Positions 20,901 through 30,035 of a stretch of DNA of 47,988 nucleotides are shown here, in pieces (the first letter of the stretch is position 1; every line of letters starts with the position of its first letter). The stretch is from contig JAUCBJ010005121.1 of assembly GCA_032718475.1 (NCBI GenBank), positions 1 through 47,988 of the forward strand, written 5' to 3'. The position numbers and the translations under genes were made by a program. The notes beneath the pieces are model-generated. The model was not told the origin of the DNA. It worked only from the letters and a program-made list of their open reading frames with translations, and did not search any database. Source of the stretch: Nemertoderma westbladi. Lineage: Eukaryota; Xenacoelomorpha; Nemertodermatida; Nemertodermatidae.

Positions 20901-21160
20901 GGCGAATGCTCTTGAGTGAAATGGGGAGAGTGATACAACCAACAGTTTTTATTTTACGTCCGTCAGCTGTGTAGAGGATATCGGTGTTCGGTTCGATTAT
21001 CGAGTTTGTAGCAAAGCTGAGTGGCAACACGCTCACTGAGGCACCTGTATCTATTAGAAAGCAGACAGCTTTGTCACAGAGTTGTGCGTTGATAGTGGGC
21101 GATTTACGCGTATTAGCCCCTACTGTTGAAATCGCATCAACGGGAGGGGCATCTAGTTTC
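17962..21160 (-). CDS. pol: Gypsy Pol polyprotein (protease, RT, RNase H, integrase)
   Basis: The frame is open from 21160 to the stop at 17962. The annotated-looking start at 21036 (a GTG) lies inside the protease: the catalytic LIDTGASVSVLP begins about 10 codons earlier, so Pol is most likely made by a -1 shift from Gag, whose stop TAG overlaps this frame near 21153. Counting from 21036: protease C-terminus (ILGADFL at about 61-67), RT about 140-345 with FPYYDDIIVG (YYDD at 303-306), RNase H from LTTDASQIAIG (D460), integrase zinc domain around 655-705 (H..H then CDICQQSK), core with HIDIVGPL, ISDRGSQFE and NGMVERLHRR (the D,D35E triad), and a basic C-terminal tail. No stop or missing catalytic residue is seen, so this copy may encode active enzymes. 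Confidence 0.93.
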
Positions 21161-22061
21161 CCTGCGGCGATGAGTCCCTGGATCCGGCACGAGAAGGCTC
21201 TCGGGAACGAATACGAGGGTTGTGAGAATCACTCTTTGGAAACTGGCACCAGTGGGTGCATGTTCGCGCTTTTATACCAAAAAAGATATGCGAACGGCAC
21301 ACTTTGGGACGCTGTGTAGAAGAGAATGGAGTTAAGGTTCGTTGGAAGGACTCCTGATTAGACTGGCGGTAAAAATCTTGTTGGTAAGATGGGTTAAAAC
21401 TGTAAGCAGAACGGTTTCGAGAATCGTAGCCGTACTCCTGCTGAGAATCTTGAAAAACCTCATCGCGCCGGTTGCTTCGTCGGTATGGACGACCACGTGA
21501 TTGGTGATCTTCTAAAAATTGCGTTTCCTGGGAAAAATCGGTGGAGTTAGTGCGTTTAGATGGAGTTAGTGCGTTTAGCTGGTAACTCTGGCAGGTTGTT
21601 GCAGCGACAACTGTGTCGGCGATTTTTAAAAATTCGTCTAATCCGTTTTGTGCCTGTGTGGCCAGAGCTGATTTTGCGGAGTCAGTGGGCATAGCCTCGA
21701 TAACGCGAGCGATGATTTCTTGTTCGCTGCGCTCGGGCATTTCTGCTGCGTTGGCCAGTATCTTCAATCGTTGGACGGCGTGAGAAGGTCGTTCACCGTC
21801 CGATATCGTGAATGTGGCGATCGCCTTCCGGATAAGATCGTATCTCGATTCGCCAAGTGAACTTTTGAGCAACTCATGAGCTTCCTCATAGGACTTTGTC
21901 TCCGAAGTCGCGATAATGGCCGCCTGATCGGTTGGTAACAAAGTGAAAAGGAGATTGAGTTGGTCGGCATCGGCAGTCTTCTCCATGGCGAAATACGCTT
22001 CTAACTGTTTAAACCAAATCGATGGTTGGCGCGGGCAAAATGCCGGTATTCGAGAAGCCAT
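21153..22061 (-). CDS. gag: Gypsy Gag with CHCC zinc finger
   Basis: 302 residues from ATG (MASRIPAFCPRQPSIWFKQL) to TAG. The first 150 residues show the capsid-like pattern of CsRn1/mag-type Gags (WF.QLEAYF, later 'LP......... ' and IARVIEAMPTDSAKSAL). A Gln/Ser/Arg/Tyr-rich linker follows, and near residues 255-272 the finger CRSHIFFGIKARTCTHWC, spaced C-x2-H-x10-C-x3-C. The Arg/Ser-rich end overlaps the Pol frame by a few dozen codons in the -1 register. The ATG lies about 70 bp after the primer-binding site, which fits an LTR-element leader. Confidence 0.9.
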   Translation of the reverse strand: MASRIPAFCPRQPSIWFKQLEAYFAMEKTADADQLNLLFTLLPTDQAAIIATSETKSYEEAHELLKSSLGESRYDLIRKAIATFTISDGERPSHAVQRLKILANAAEMPERSEQEIIARVIEAMPTDSAKSALATQAQNGLDEFLKIADTVVAATTCQSYQLNALTPSKRTNSTDFSQETQFLEDHQSRGRPYRRSNRRDEVFQDSQQEYGYDSRNRSAYSFNPSYQQDFYRQSNQESFQRTLTPFSSTQRPKVCRSHIFFGIKARTCTHWCQFPKSDSHNPRIRSREPSRAGSRDSSPQGN

Positions 22062-22110
22062 TATTGGTCGATCGTGTTTACTAACTGTACCGTAGGTAGG
22101 CTAGAAGGTG

Positions 22111-22127
22111 CGAAGTCTGGGTCACCA
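22111..22127 (-). promoter_or_regulatory. Gypsy primer-binding site, tRNA-Trp-like
   Basis: On the minus strand, one base after the LTR end, TGGTGACCCAGACTTCG resembles the complement of the 3' end of eukaryotic tRNA-Trp (TGGTGACCCCGACGTG), with a couple of mismatches. tRNA-Trp priming is known for CsRn1-type elements. Confidence 0.7.
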
Positions 22128-22128
22128 G

Positions 22129-22372
22129 TGTAATGGATCAGTACCTGAGGGTTAGGATACGACAGTGTGAATGCTGAACTGAATAATCTGAATGCGAAAA
22201 CCTTTATTCTATATAAACAGATAAGTAAGACACAATGAACAAAAGTAACGGTACAGCTGTTGTTTGAATTTCCCGCCTTTTACAATATAGCGGTATTTGT
22301 ACAGTATATAGAATTTTAACAGCACACAGTAAAAACTGAAGCAGTGGTCTTCGCGTGGCACGTTAGGGACCA
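22129..22372 (-). repeat. Gypsy 5' LTR, inner copy, lacking its outer CCACA end
   Basis: Begins TGTAATGGATCAG next to the primer site and matches the 3' LTR up to GGGACCA, where it joins directly to another LTR. The terminal 5 bp are missing. Confidence 0.9.
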
Positions 22373-22373
22373 A

Positions 22374-22619
22374 GATGGATCAGTACCTGAGGGTTAGGAT
22401 ACGACAGTGTGAATGCTGAACTGAATAATCTGAATGCGAAAACCTTTATTCTATATAAACAGATAAGTAAGACACAATGAACAAAAGTAACGGTACAGCT
22501 GTTGTTTGAATTTCCCGCCTTTTACAATATAGCGGTATTTGTACAGTATATAGAATTTTAACAGCACACAGTAAAAACTGAAGCAGTGGTCTTCGCGTGG
22601 CACGTTAGGGACCACCACA
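22374..22619 (-). repeat. Gypsy 5' LTR, outer copy in tandem, lacking its TGTA start
   Basis: Begins at ATGGATCAG and runs to the normal end CCACCACA at 22619, followed by the AGTA target duplication. Together with the inner copy it forms an LTR-LTR junction with small terminal losses and an AG in between. Confidence 0.9.
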
Positions 22620-22623
22620 AGTA

Positions 22624-23962
22624 ACAAGCTCAGCAGTAAGAAACTCGGCCAATGCATCAATTGGTGGAGTAGGAATTCTGCTAAGCCCATTTGCACTTAA
22701 GACCCTAAACAACATCGAATCTATAAATTCCAGGGTTATGATCGCAACATTTGATGGGAATCCCAAGACAACAGTTATATGTTGCTACAGTCCAACCAAT
22801 GCATCAGAGCCAGAACAAGCAGTCAAGTTTTATGAAGAACTGACTGGACTTATTAAGGACATCCCGAAACACAATGTTAAAGTCATTGCTGGTGACCTGA
22901 ATGCGCAAATTGGCCCAGAAGACATCAAGGATTACACCTATAACACCAGTTCTAACAGAAATGGGTACTTACTCTTAGACCTAATGGAAGAATGTGAATT
23001 GATACCAACAAACAACACATTCGAAAAGAGTAAGGGGAAGCTATGGACCTTTCAATACCCTAATGGAACCAAAGCACAACTGGATTACATCTTTATAAAC
23101 AAAAAGTGGAGAAATAGCATGATCAACTGCGAGGCATACAGCTCGTTCAACCTAAATGGTTCGGACCACAGAATTGTGACTGCAGAGATCAGACTCAGTT
23201 TGAGAGCCAGCAAACCCAGGACAAGCAAGCAAATCAACTATGACTGGGAGAAACTCAGAACTGACAATGCTGTAAAGGATGCTTATACAGTAGAAGTTCA
23301 AAACCGCTTTGAAGCACTTCAGTCAATGGATGAAGACCAATCCACCGATTCAATATACCAGAATATAATAACAGCCCACAAGGAATCAGCAAAGAGGCAT
23401 ATCCCCCAGAAACCTAAACGAAAACAGTATGTGCCATGGCAAAACTCTGAGGTTACTTGTAAGAGAGAAGATCTTAAGATAGCCTACAAAGTTAAAACCG
23501 AACAACCAACAACCGAAAACATTAACAAGGTTGAGAAAGCTAAGGACGATCTTAAATTGGCCTACAACATCAGCCAGGAAAAGTACATACAGGATAAAAC
23601 TGAAGCAATTACAACTGCTCACATACAGCAACAATCAAGACTTACCTGGCAAACTGTAAATGAGGTATCTGGTCGGAAAAGTTGTGCAAAGGGGCGCCTC
23701 AAAGCCGATAGTCCTGAAGAACGTGTTGGGAAGTGGAAAAATCACTTCAGCAACTTGCTTGGGCAGCCACCAAACATCGAGGTCAGCCCTACAAGGAAAA
23801 TATATGACAAGACACTACCTATAGAAACAGGGGACTTCACACCTGCCGAACTCCAAAGAAGCATTAAAAGCATGTCCAATAATAAAGCGAGTGGATTAGA
23901 TGAAATCCCAGCGGAGGTATGGAAAACCGGAGTGCTAAATAGACCATTATTGAATGTTTGCA
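22624..23962 (+). pseudogene. LINE family B ORF, middle piece (rest of APE and RT N-terminus), unit B
   Basis: Continues the endonuclease after the Gypsy insertion: GVGILLSPFALKTLNN, then AGDLNAQIG, LDYIFINKKW and GSDHRIV (catalytic Asp/Asn and SDH), and the linker up to the RT start SGLDEIPAEVWKTGV. The frame from 22738 runs on past 23962 into the inserted family A LINE, giving an artificial 441-codon frame. Confidence 0.9.
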
Positions 23963-24748
23963 CTACTACTAGGATCGGCATGCTGCATTGCAGCTGCATT
24001 TTCAAGAATGCTGTGCCGGCTTGTCAACAAAATTGCACCGCCACAACTCCCTATCACCCATGACATTTGCTAGATCATCCGCATCTTTAAGGCCAGTGTC
24101 CTTTAAGATGCGTCTCAAGAAAGTCATGGGCTGTCCACCATGCTTATTCACTCCATGAGGCTGCCAAAGTACAAGATTATGCACTGGCTGGTCCTCACGG
24201 CGAAAGCAATGTCCTGCAAAGCGGAGGCGATTTTGTTCTAGTGTCAAGCTTGGGGGAACCAATGAGACACCTCCAATGTTATATAGTGTCTGGTTGGAGA
24301 TGTGTGCATTGTACTTGACACAATGTACCCGGCGTAGCATTCTTGTGAATGTGCCATCCAGAGATTTGGTGTCCTCAGCAGTTAGAGCCCAGCATGGACT
24401 CCCGTAGAGGAGTACTGGAACTACTGCTGCTCTGAATAATCGGACCTTAAGTTTCCGATTAATTCTAGGTGACTTCCAAATCCTGGAAAGCCTATTCAAG
24501 GCTGCCCATGCCTTTCCCTTACGTATTCGAAGGTCCTCACCTGACTTCCGGATCCATGATCCCAGGTAACAGAAGTCGTCCACATGCTCAAGCATACCAT
24601 CCTTTGAGCTTATGCTCATCCGATCAGAGACTTGCTGAGGACTTTCAAAGTTAACTGTCAGAATTTTTGTCTTTCTGGAGTTAATAAAAAGACCAACACT
24701 AGAAGCAGCATGTTCTAATGAGCTGAGGAGCCGCTGGGCTCCCTCTGT
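23963..24748 (-). mobile_element. 5'-truncated LINE, family A, copy 2
   Basis: A 786-bp minus-strand insertion in LINE B flanked by TGTTTGCA (23955-23962 and 24749-24756). Its sequence nearly matches 7567-8340 of copy 1. The 3' end shows the same TAG-rich tail. It encodes only the region after RT motif FADD (starting near EGAQRLLSSLEH) through the C-terminus, so it is non-functional. The minus frame 24002-24757 runs slightly into flanking LINE B sequence. Confidence 0.92.
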
Positions 24749-24855
24749 TGTTTGCAACCGGATGTTAAAAGGGGAAAAGCCACCACCAATTTGGACTAAA
24801 GGTCAACTAAAGCCTCTCCCCAAGAAAGGAGACCTCGGCATACCAACAAACTATC

Positions 24856-25022
24856 AACACTATCAAACTACCAACAGAGTTTTAATGAAACTGACCCTAT
24901 CTCCTTATTGTACTAATTGGTTTTATTGTGACACTATCTATATATAGTGATTTTTAACCTTTTATTAAATAAACGTCAGCCCGACTGACTCCGCGCGCAT
25001 AATGAATGCGCGATAACTAACT
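24856..25022. mobile_element. 167-bp insertion with 8-bp target duplication, unclassified
   Basis: Comparison with the intact LINE at 29535-33083 shows 167 extra bases bounded by AAACTATC on both sides (24848-24855 and 25023-25030). The insert contains CTATATATAG and ATTAAATAAA and a short CACTAT/ATAGTG hairpin, but no clear inverted ends and no TG...CA ends. It could be a solo LTR of a small element or a SINE fragment. Confidence 0.75.
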
Positions 25023-25030
25023 AAACTATC

Positions 25031-26292
25031 GTGGGATCTGTCTGCTTGTGGTAGCTGCCAAAATATACAATAAAATGATTCTATATAGGATTAGGCCTCA
25101 CATAGAGAAACTACAGCGTAAGAGCCAAAACGGATTTCGACCAAGTAGATCAACAATAGCTCAGATACTTGCACTACGGAGACTGATTGAAGGAATTAAG
25201 TCAAAGAATCTCCCCGCAGTCATGACTTTTGTGGACTTCAAGAAGGCATTCGACTCCATCCATAGAGGTAAAATGCTTGAAATCCTAAGAGCTTATGGAA
25301 TACCAGAAGTAATTGTTGCTGGCATTGGATTGCTATATTGTGACACAGAAGCGCAGGTACTCTCACCAGATGGTGAAACTGAGTTTTTCTCAATCCTGGC
25401 TGGCGTACTGCAAGGTGACACATTAGCACCATTACTATTTGTAATTGTGCTGGATTACGCAATGAGGACGGCCACAAAGGGTGGAGATCTGGGATTCACA
25501 CTTCAAGAACGCAGAAGTAGTAGATATCTGGCAACTACAGTCACAGACACCGACTTTGCGGATGACATCGCCCTGCTCTCTAATACGCTAGCAGATGCAC
25601 AGCTTCTACTAAATAAAGTGGAGAGGGCTGCTAAGGAGGTTGGATTGCATATAAATGCTACCAAGACCGAATTCATGACCTTTAATGTTGATGGAAACTT
25701 GACAACCATTGATAATAATCAACTAAGGCAGGTCGATGACTTCCAGTACCTTGGATCATGGATAGAGAGTAGCAAAAAGGACATAGAAGTTAGGAAAGCA
25801 AAGGCTTGGGTAGCTCTATCAAAAATGGATACCATCTGGAAATCAGATCTCTCCAGGCACCTGAAGACCAAGTTCTTTCGAGCCACAGTGAAAAGTGTAT
25901 TTTTATACGGGGGTGAGACCTGGACACTGACTAAATCACTTGAACAACGAATTGATGGTTGCTACACAAGCTGGAGACACAAGCACATCAGCTGGAGACA
26001 ACACATGACAAACGCCGAGCTTTATGGTACAATACCACCTGTATCAACCACCCTCCGTGAACGCAGATTAAGATTCAGTGGGCACTGCTGGCGAAGTAAA
26101 GACGAGGTCATACCAGATCTACTTCTCTGGCAACCAACTCATGGAAAGCGTAGTCGTGGACGACCTGCCATAACATATATAGATCAACTTGAAAGGGATA
26201 CTGAACTTGGGAGAAACGAAATTGCGACAACTATGGAGAATCGGGAAGCCTGGAAGGATCTCATTTCCACTGTCCGAGTTCGCTCGACCTAG
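25031..26292 (+). pseudogene. LINE family B ORF, C-terminal piece (RT core to end), unit B
   Basis: Holds RT motifs QNGFRPSRST, MTFVDFKKAFDSI, GVLQGDTLAPLLF and DTDFADDIALL, then the C-terminal RLRFSGHCWRSKDE and LLLWQPTHGKR. It ends at a TAG just before the (TAG)n tail. It is open over 414 codons from 25048, but the complete protein cannot be made because of the three insertions upstream. Confidence 0.9.
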
Positions 26293-26304
26293 TAGTAGTA
26301 GTAG

Positions 26305-27020
26305 TAATGGTTTGCCAATGTCAAGTTTATATTGAGAAGGGCATTATTGGGTGTCAAGAGTGATGCCCCAACTGGTTGAGTAGTTGCATATGTGAATGTA
26401 TGCTGGACAGGTGTACGGTGCGTAAGCCTAACCGGACTTACACTCCCCATAGTTAGATTATTAGAGGGTACTCTCACCAATGGGTTAGTCGAAGGACAGA
26501 ATCGATAAGAAACACTTGGTGTAGGCCTAGCTGGACTTATATCTATAATTGAATTCCTCGGTGCAACTGAAACTGATGGACTAGAAGATTGACTGAGTGG
26601 CCACTGGACAGTTAATTGTTGTTGTTCCATATAACTTTATCACCTTATCTTCACTGGACATTTCATGGATGTCACTCAAGCTGATGTTTGACCATGGCAG
26701 TGACACAAATGAAGACTCAACAGACACACTATCTTCTGTACTTCTGTATCTTCTGTACTTCTACTGTACTTCTTATCCAGAGCACAGAATAAGGTATCGA
26801 ACTGACCCTTTTTATTTTCGAAATTGCGAATAAATTCATCACTCTCTACCAAGGAACATAAACTGTCAATATCTGTAGAGCACATATCTTCCACACTAAG
26901 TTTAATTTTTTCATAGTCCTCTAGTACATAGTAACCAGGTTGCCCTGAGAGGGGTTTGTTTTGAATTACTACCAGAAGGCGCTGTGGCCATGGTTTATTT
27001 ACTTTTAAATTATTTAACAT
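26305..27020 (-). pseudogene. BEL/Pao Gag N-terminal region, unit B
   Basis: Minus frames 26289-26630 and 26676-27020 duplicate the unit A Gag N-terminus (starting MLNNLKVNKPWPQRLL). The distal frame starts inside the LINE tail. Confidence 0.6.
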
Positions 27021-27434
27021 AGATGTAATTCCTGAAAATTATTATATTTAAAGTACCGGTATTTTAAATTCGAAGTAGAGACTATTCCCAGTGAAGTAGT
27101 AGCACAAATATGATATTCAAATTTATTTCGATTATAGGTAATATATATATAGTTATAGGTATAGGTATATATTATTCGCAGATTACTTATATATATTTAT
27201 TTATTTATTATATATTATAATATAGGCCTATGTAGCTTTCTAATGTAACCAATGTTTGGAGGGAGGGTGTAATGCCGTGTTACTATGTAAAGTTGTACAT
27301 GCCTGAATATTTAGTAGGAATGGAACTAGAATAACCAGAACTGACATTTAATATATAGCAGTGTGGTAGATGTGGATGATTTGCGGGTAGAATGGGGACA
27401 TGTTTGGCTTACAATTGCCCACCCTAAAGGTTTC

Positions 27435-27701
27435 TTATGTAAGAATTGGTGGTATACTACCATAGGTTTTTGTGGGAAGTAATTCACTACAATCACGACC
27501 AAGGAGAGTGAGTGTTTCAGCTAAATCATCTCTTACTGGAAACCTACTTGCATAGTTTTGGGTATGTGGGAGACTTTTTATTATTTCAGGAGTAGCAATA
27601 TCATTTCTTGCTTCAGGAATCCCCGCATTTGTATACAGTGGTGGAAGATAGAAGCTTCTAGATTCGGTAATCCCTTTAATCTCTAGACCTTCAACTATCA
27701 T
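27435..27701 (-). pseudogene. BEL/Pao protease fragment, unit C
   Basis: Copy of the unit A frame at 11483-11749 with a few substitutions (for instance ITES for VTES). It contains LLGRDCSELLP and ends in the same frameshift. The unit B equivalent is 14715-14981. Confidence 0.75.
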
Positions 27702-28136
27702 ACCTGATACCTGGAACTGTAACTGTGTTAAAGTTGAAATCGTGTAATCATATGTTGGAGCTTTGATACCAAAGAATTCGGTAACTTTGGATCTATATAA
27801 GACGAGTTAGAGTGTTTGTATATACTCTCAATTTCTTGTCTGAATGGTCTGGAGCTTTGAGAACCACCAAAAACATTTTGCTGCAACTCTGATTTTCTAT
27901 TCCACATTGCGCAATACAGTGAGTTTGTTTGTCATTTGTCTTATTAACATTAGGTGGTCTCGGCTGTTTGTTCTGAGCCTGAGATATAGGCTGATTGAGT
28001 TTACATAAATGTGCATGACTGACACATGGTCTGTCTTTTTACAGATGGAGCGGAATGTTTCTTCTCTGCATCTACTCTTGAAATGTTCACCGAGACACTT
28101 GTAACAAAGATGGTTTTGACGAATAAACTGTTGTTT

Positions 28137-28412
28137 CTATTCTATCTTTAGGGTGCCAAAGTCATGACATTCTTGGAGTGGATGACCTCTTCGATTGTGG
28201 AATATACACATCGGTTTTTCTGATTCCTTGTCAGTACTTTTCGGAGTCTTATCAATCTCAGTTTTTAAAGTTGTAGCTGGCTTCTCGAGCGTAGCCAGTC
28301 GACCTACCATGATACCCAGTCGATTCCATGTTGAATCTAGGTTGGCCACCAGAACCAGGTCTATAATTCCCTTGGGTCTTCTCTCTGGGAATGGTAGGAC
28401 TATAAGAGGCAT
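28137..28412 (-). pseudogene. BEL/Pao Gag zinc-knuckle region, unit C
   Basis: Same as unit A 12180-12455, ending in the CIFHNRRGHPLQECHDF knuckle. The two hairpins follow at 28403-28470. Confidence 0.7.
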
Positions 28413-28506
28413 TAACAGCTAATGCCTCTTAAAAGTTAAAGAGTAACAACAGTTACTGTTGTTACTCTTTGAAAGTGTGGGTTGCACTTGTTACGGGCAC
28501 ACCCTT

Positions 28507-29145
28507 TCAGGAATTGGCAAAAGAATCAGAATGGAGGTGTGATCCATATGTCGCCTCATAATCACCTCCTTTATTTATACACTTATCATCTAGCCAATGA
28601 GGTAACTTAGCACGAAGTGATTCAATTCCAGTAGAAAAATTTAGGTCGAATAGCTCAGGAATTTTCAGTATGTTTAATTCGAGTATCTTGCACAGATCAC
28701 TCAAGTCTCGGAGACGTTTAGGATCATCACCAGCTTGAATTGCTTTGAAATTTGAAATTTGTGATCTTAGGGATTTTGCTACTATTGCTCCAGTACCGAA
28801 TCGAAGCACGAGTTCCCCCCAAATTTCTAACAGTGTGGCTTGGGCGTCAGCTCCGCTTGAATTCATAAATGTTTCAATTAGATCTAAGGGCTCCCCTTTT
28901 GTATTTGCTTTCAATAGCTGAATGTTGTCCAAGGGAGACAACATAACATCTTTAATTTTGTTGTCTATTAGTTTAGCCCATGACCAAAATTTATATGGTT
29001 CCCCTCTAAAAGGATCAGGGGATTTTTCCAAAAGTTCCTTTCTAATTAAATATTGGGCAACCACATCAGGAGCTACTGTTAAAGGATTTTGCTGCAATAA
29101 GGATGGGTTCCCTCGGAAGGAATGAGCCTCAGGGTTCACGGGCAT
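28507..29145 (-). pseudogene. BEL/Pao Gag (DUF1759-like) domain, unit C, continuous frame
   Basis: 212 codons from MPVNPEAHSFRGNPSLL to the stop at 28507 in a single frame, unlike units A and B. The difference is a tandem GAAATTT (7 bp) near 28748-28760. The domain shows the DUF1759 start DPFRGEPYKFWSWAK and the conserved IWGELVLRFG. Although open, it is separated from the rest of the element and has no LTR promoter that I can see, so it is listed as a remnant. Confidence 0.75.
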
Positions 29146-29648
29146 CGTTTTACTTACTGGACAAGGTAATGAGAGGTTTCTGTATATATATATGGTTGGT
29201 CCTTATTATTTTGACCAAAAAATGAAAACTCTGCACCTGCTGAAATATTATTCCTGCTCCCCACTATACACACTGATGGGAGCCCAGTAAATGTAACACC
29301 AGTAAGTTGTTTCGGGGGAGGCCCTCCTGGGTTTGGGTTAGGCACTCTTGGGGCAGGATGGGTGATTCGAGGCGTACCAAAATATTGTGAATCTAATATG
29401 GGTACATTAGCATCACTAGTTCCAGGTTTAGGTGTGATGCCTAGATTACCATCTGGTATACTTTCTGTCCAAGAATTAAGGGTGCTGAAGGATGTTGAGT
29501 TTGTATTGCTATGTTTGGACTATGGTAATGGTTTAATGGTAGTAGGTCAGGTCAGGTCCCCAGATCCTGCTACCACTATGGCAGTAATGTGGTACTACCT
29601 GTAGCTGTCAGCCCAGTAGGGCAGGCCCGATAAGCATAGCCTATTCAT

Positions 29649-29695
29649 TATTTAGTTGATCAAGAGTGGGTTGGTTCAGCCCCGTCAACTAAATA
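29649..29695 (+). promoter_or_regulatory. Hairpin in LINE B 5' untranslated region
   Basis: TATTTAGTTGA at 29649-29659 is the exact complement of TCAACTAAATA at 29685-29695, giving an 11-bp stem and a 25-nt loop. It is conserved in the unit B copy near 16919-16965. A role in the 5' region (translation or template recognition) is only a guess. Confidence 0.6.
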
Positions 29696-30035
29696 AGTCA
29701 TTGAGGGCTATAGCGCCTAGGGCACCATTGAAGGCAAAGGCTTGATACGCATCTGCATTAGAGATGATACAAGCCCCACCCTGTCTAAAATGGATGCTCC
29801 TCTACCAGTGTTAGGTAACCTAACCCAGGAGGCACACTTGGTTCAGAGTGTAACAAATGGACCCCTACAGTCGGCAGCAGGGCTGTAGGCCATGGATAGG
29901 CGGAAGGTAATCAACCAACGGCTAGACATGCTGACAAGGTCGGTGGAAGGTAATCAACCAACGGCGACCTACTGCGAAGACGCTTGTTAGACGCTTGTTG
30001 CGACCACAAGCGGTTTACCCCCGCAACTGAAAGAT

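Larger units (their letters stand above)
17619..22619 (-). mobile_element. Intact Ty3/Gypsy LTR retrotransposon, CsRn1-like
   Basis: A 5001-bp element inserted into LINE B, with 4-bp target duplication AGTA (17615-17618 and 22620-22623). Read on the minus strand: 5' LTR region on the right, tRNA-Trp-like primer site, Gag with a CHCC finger, Pol with protease-RT-RNase H-integrase, polypurine tract, and 3' LTR on the left. Both coding frames are open. A CHCC Gag finger and a tRNA-Trp primer are features of the CsRn1 clade (family knowledge). The right end has an extra, nearly complete LTR in tandem. There is no envelope gene. Confidence 0.93.
16805..26304 (+). mobile_element. LINE family B in unit B, full length originally, split by three later insertions
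   Basis: The LINE is flanked by the 9-bp duplication TAATGGTTT (16796-16804 and 26305-26313) and ends in a short TAG microsatellite. Its own sequence is at 16805-17618, 22620-23962, 24749-24855 and 25023-26304. The gaps are a Gypsy element (17619-22619), a family A LINE (23963-24748) and a 167-bp insertion (24856-25022). The uninterrupted sister copy is at 29535-33083. Its 5' region has an 11-bp-stem hairpin matching that of unit C at 29649-29695. Confidence 0.92.
14638..27357. repeat. Tandem segmental duplication, unit B (with nested insertions)
   Basis: Unit B repeats unit A from 14638 to 16804 and from 26305 to 27357, with the family B LINE complex inserted between (16805-26304). The BEL/Pao pieces inside it are broken: protease 14715-14981, zinc knuckle 15412-15606, Gag 15784-16415, N-terminal Gag 26311-27020 (all minus). 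Apart from the inserts, the match to unit C is closer than to unit A. For example, both B and C lack the unit A extra bases near 12950. Confidence 0.9.

Noticed and set aside
23386-23634. Minus-strand hydrophobic frames opposite LINE B
   Set aside because: Antisense shadows that are repeated wherever LINE B occurs (also 31134-31382).
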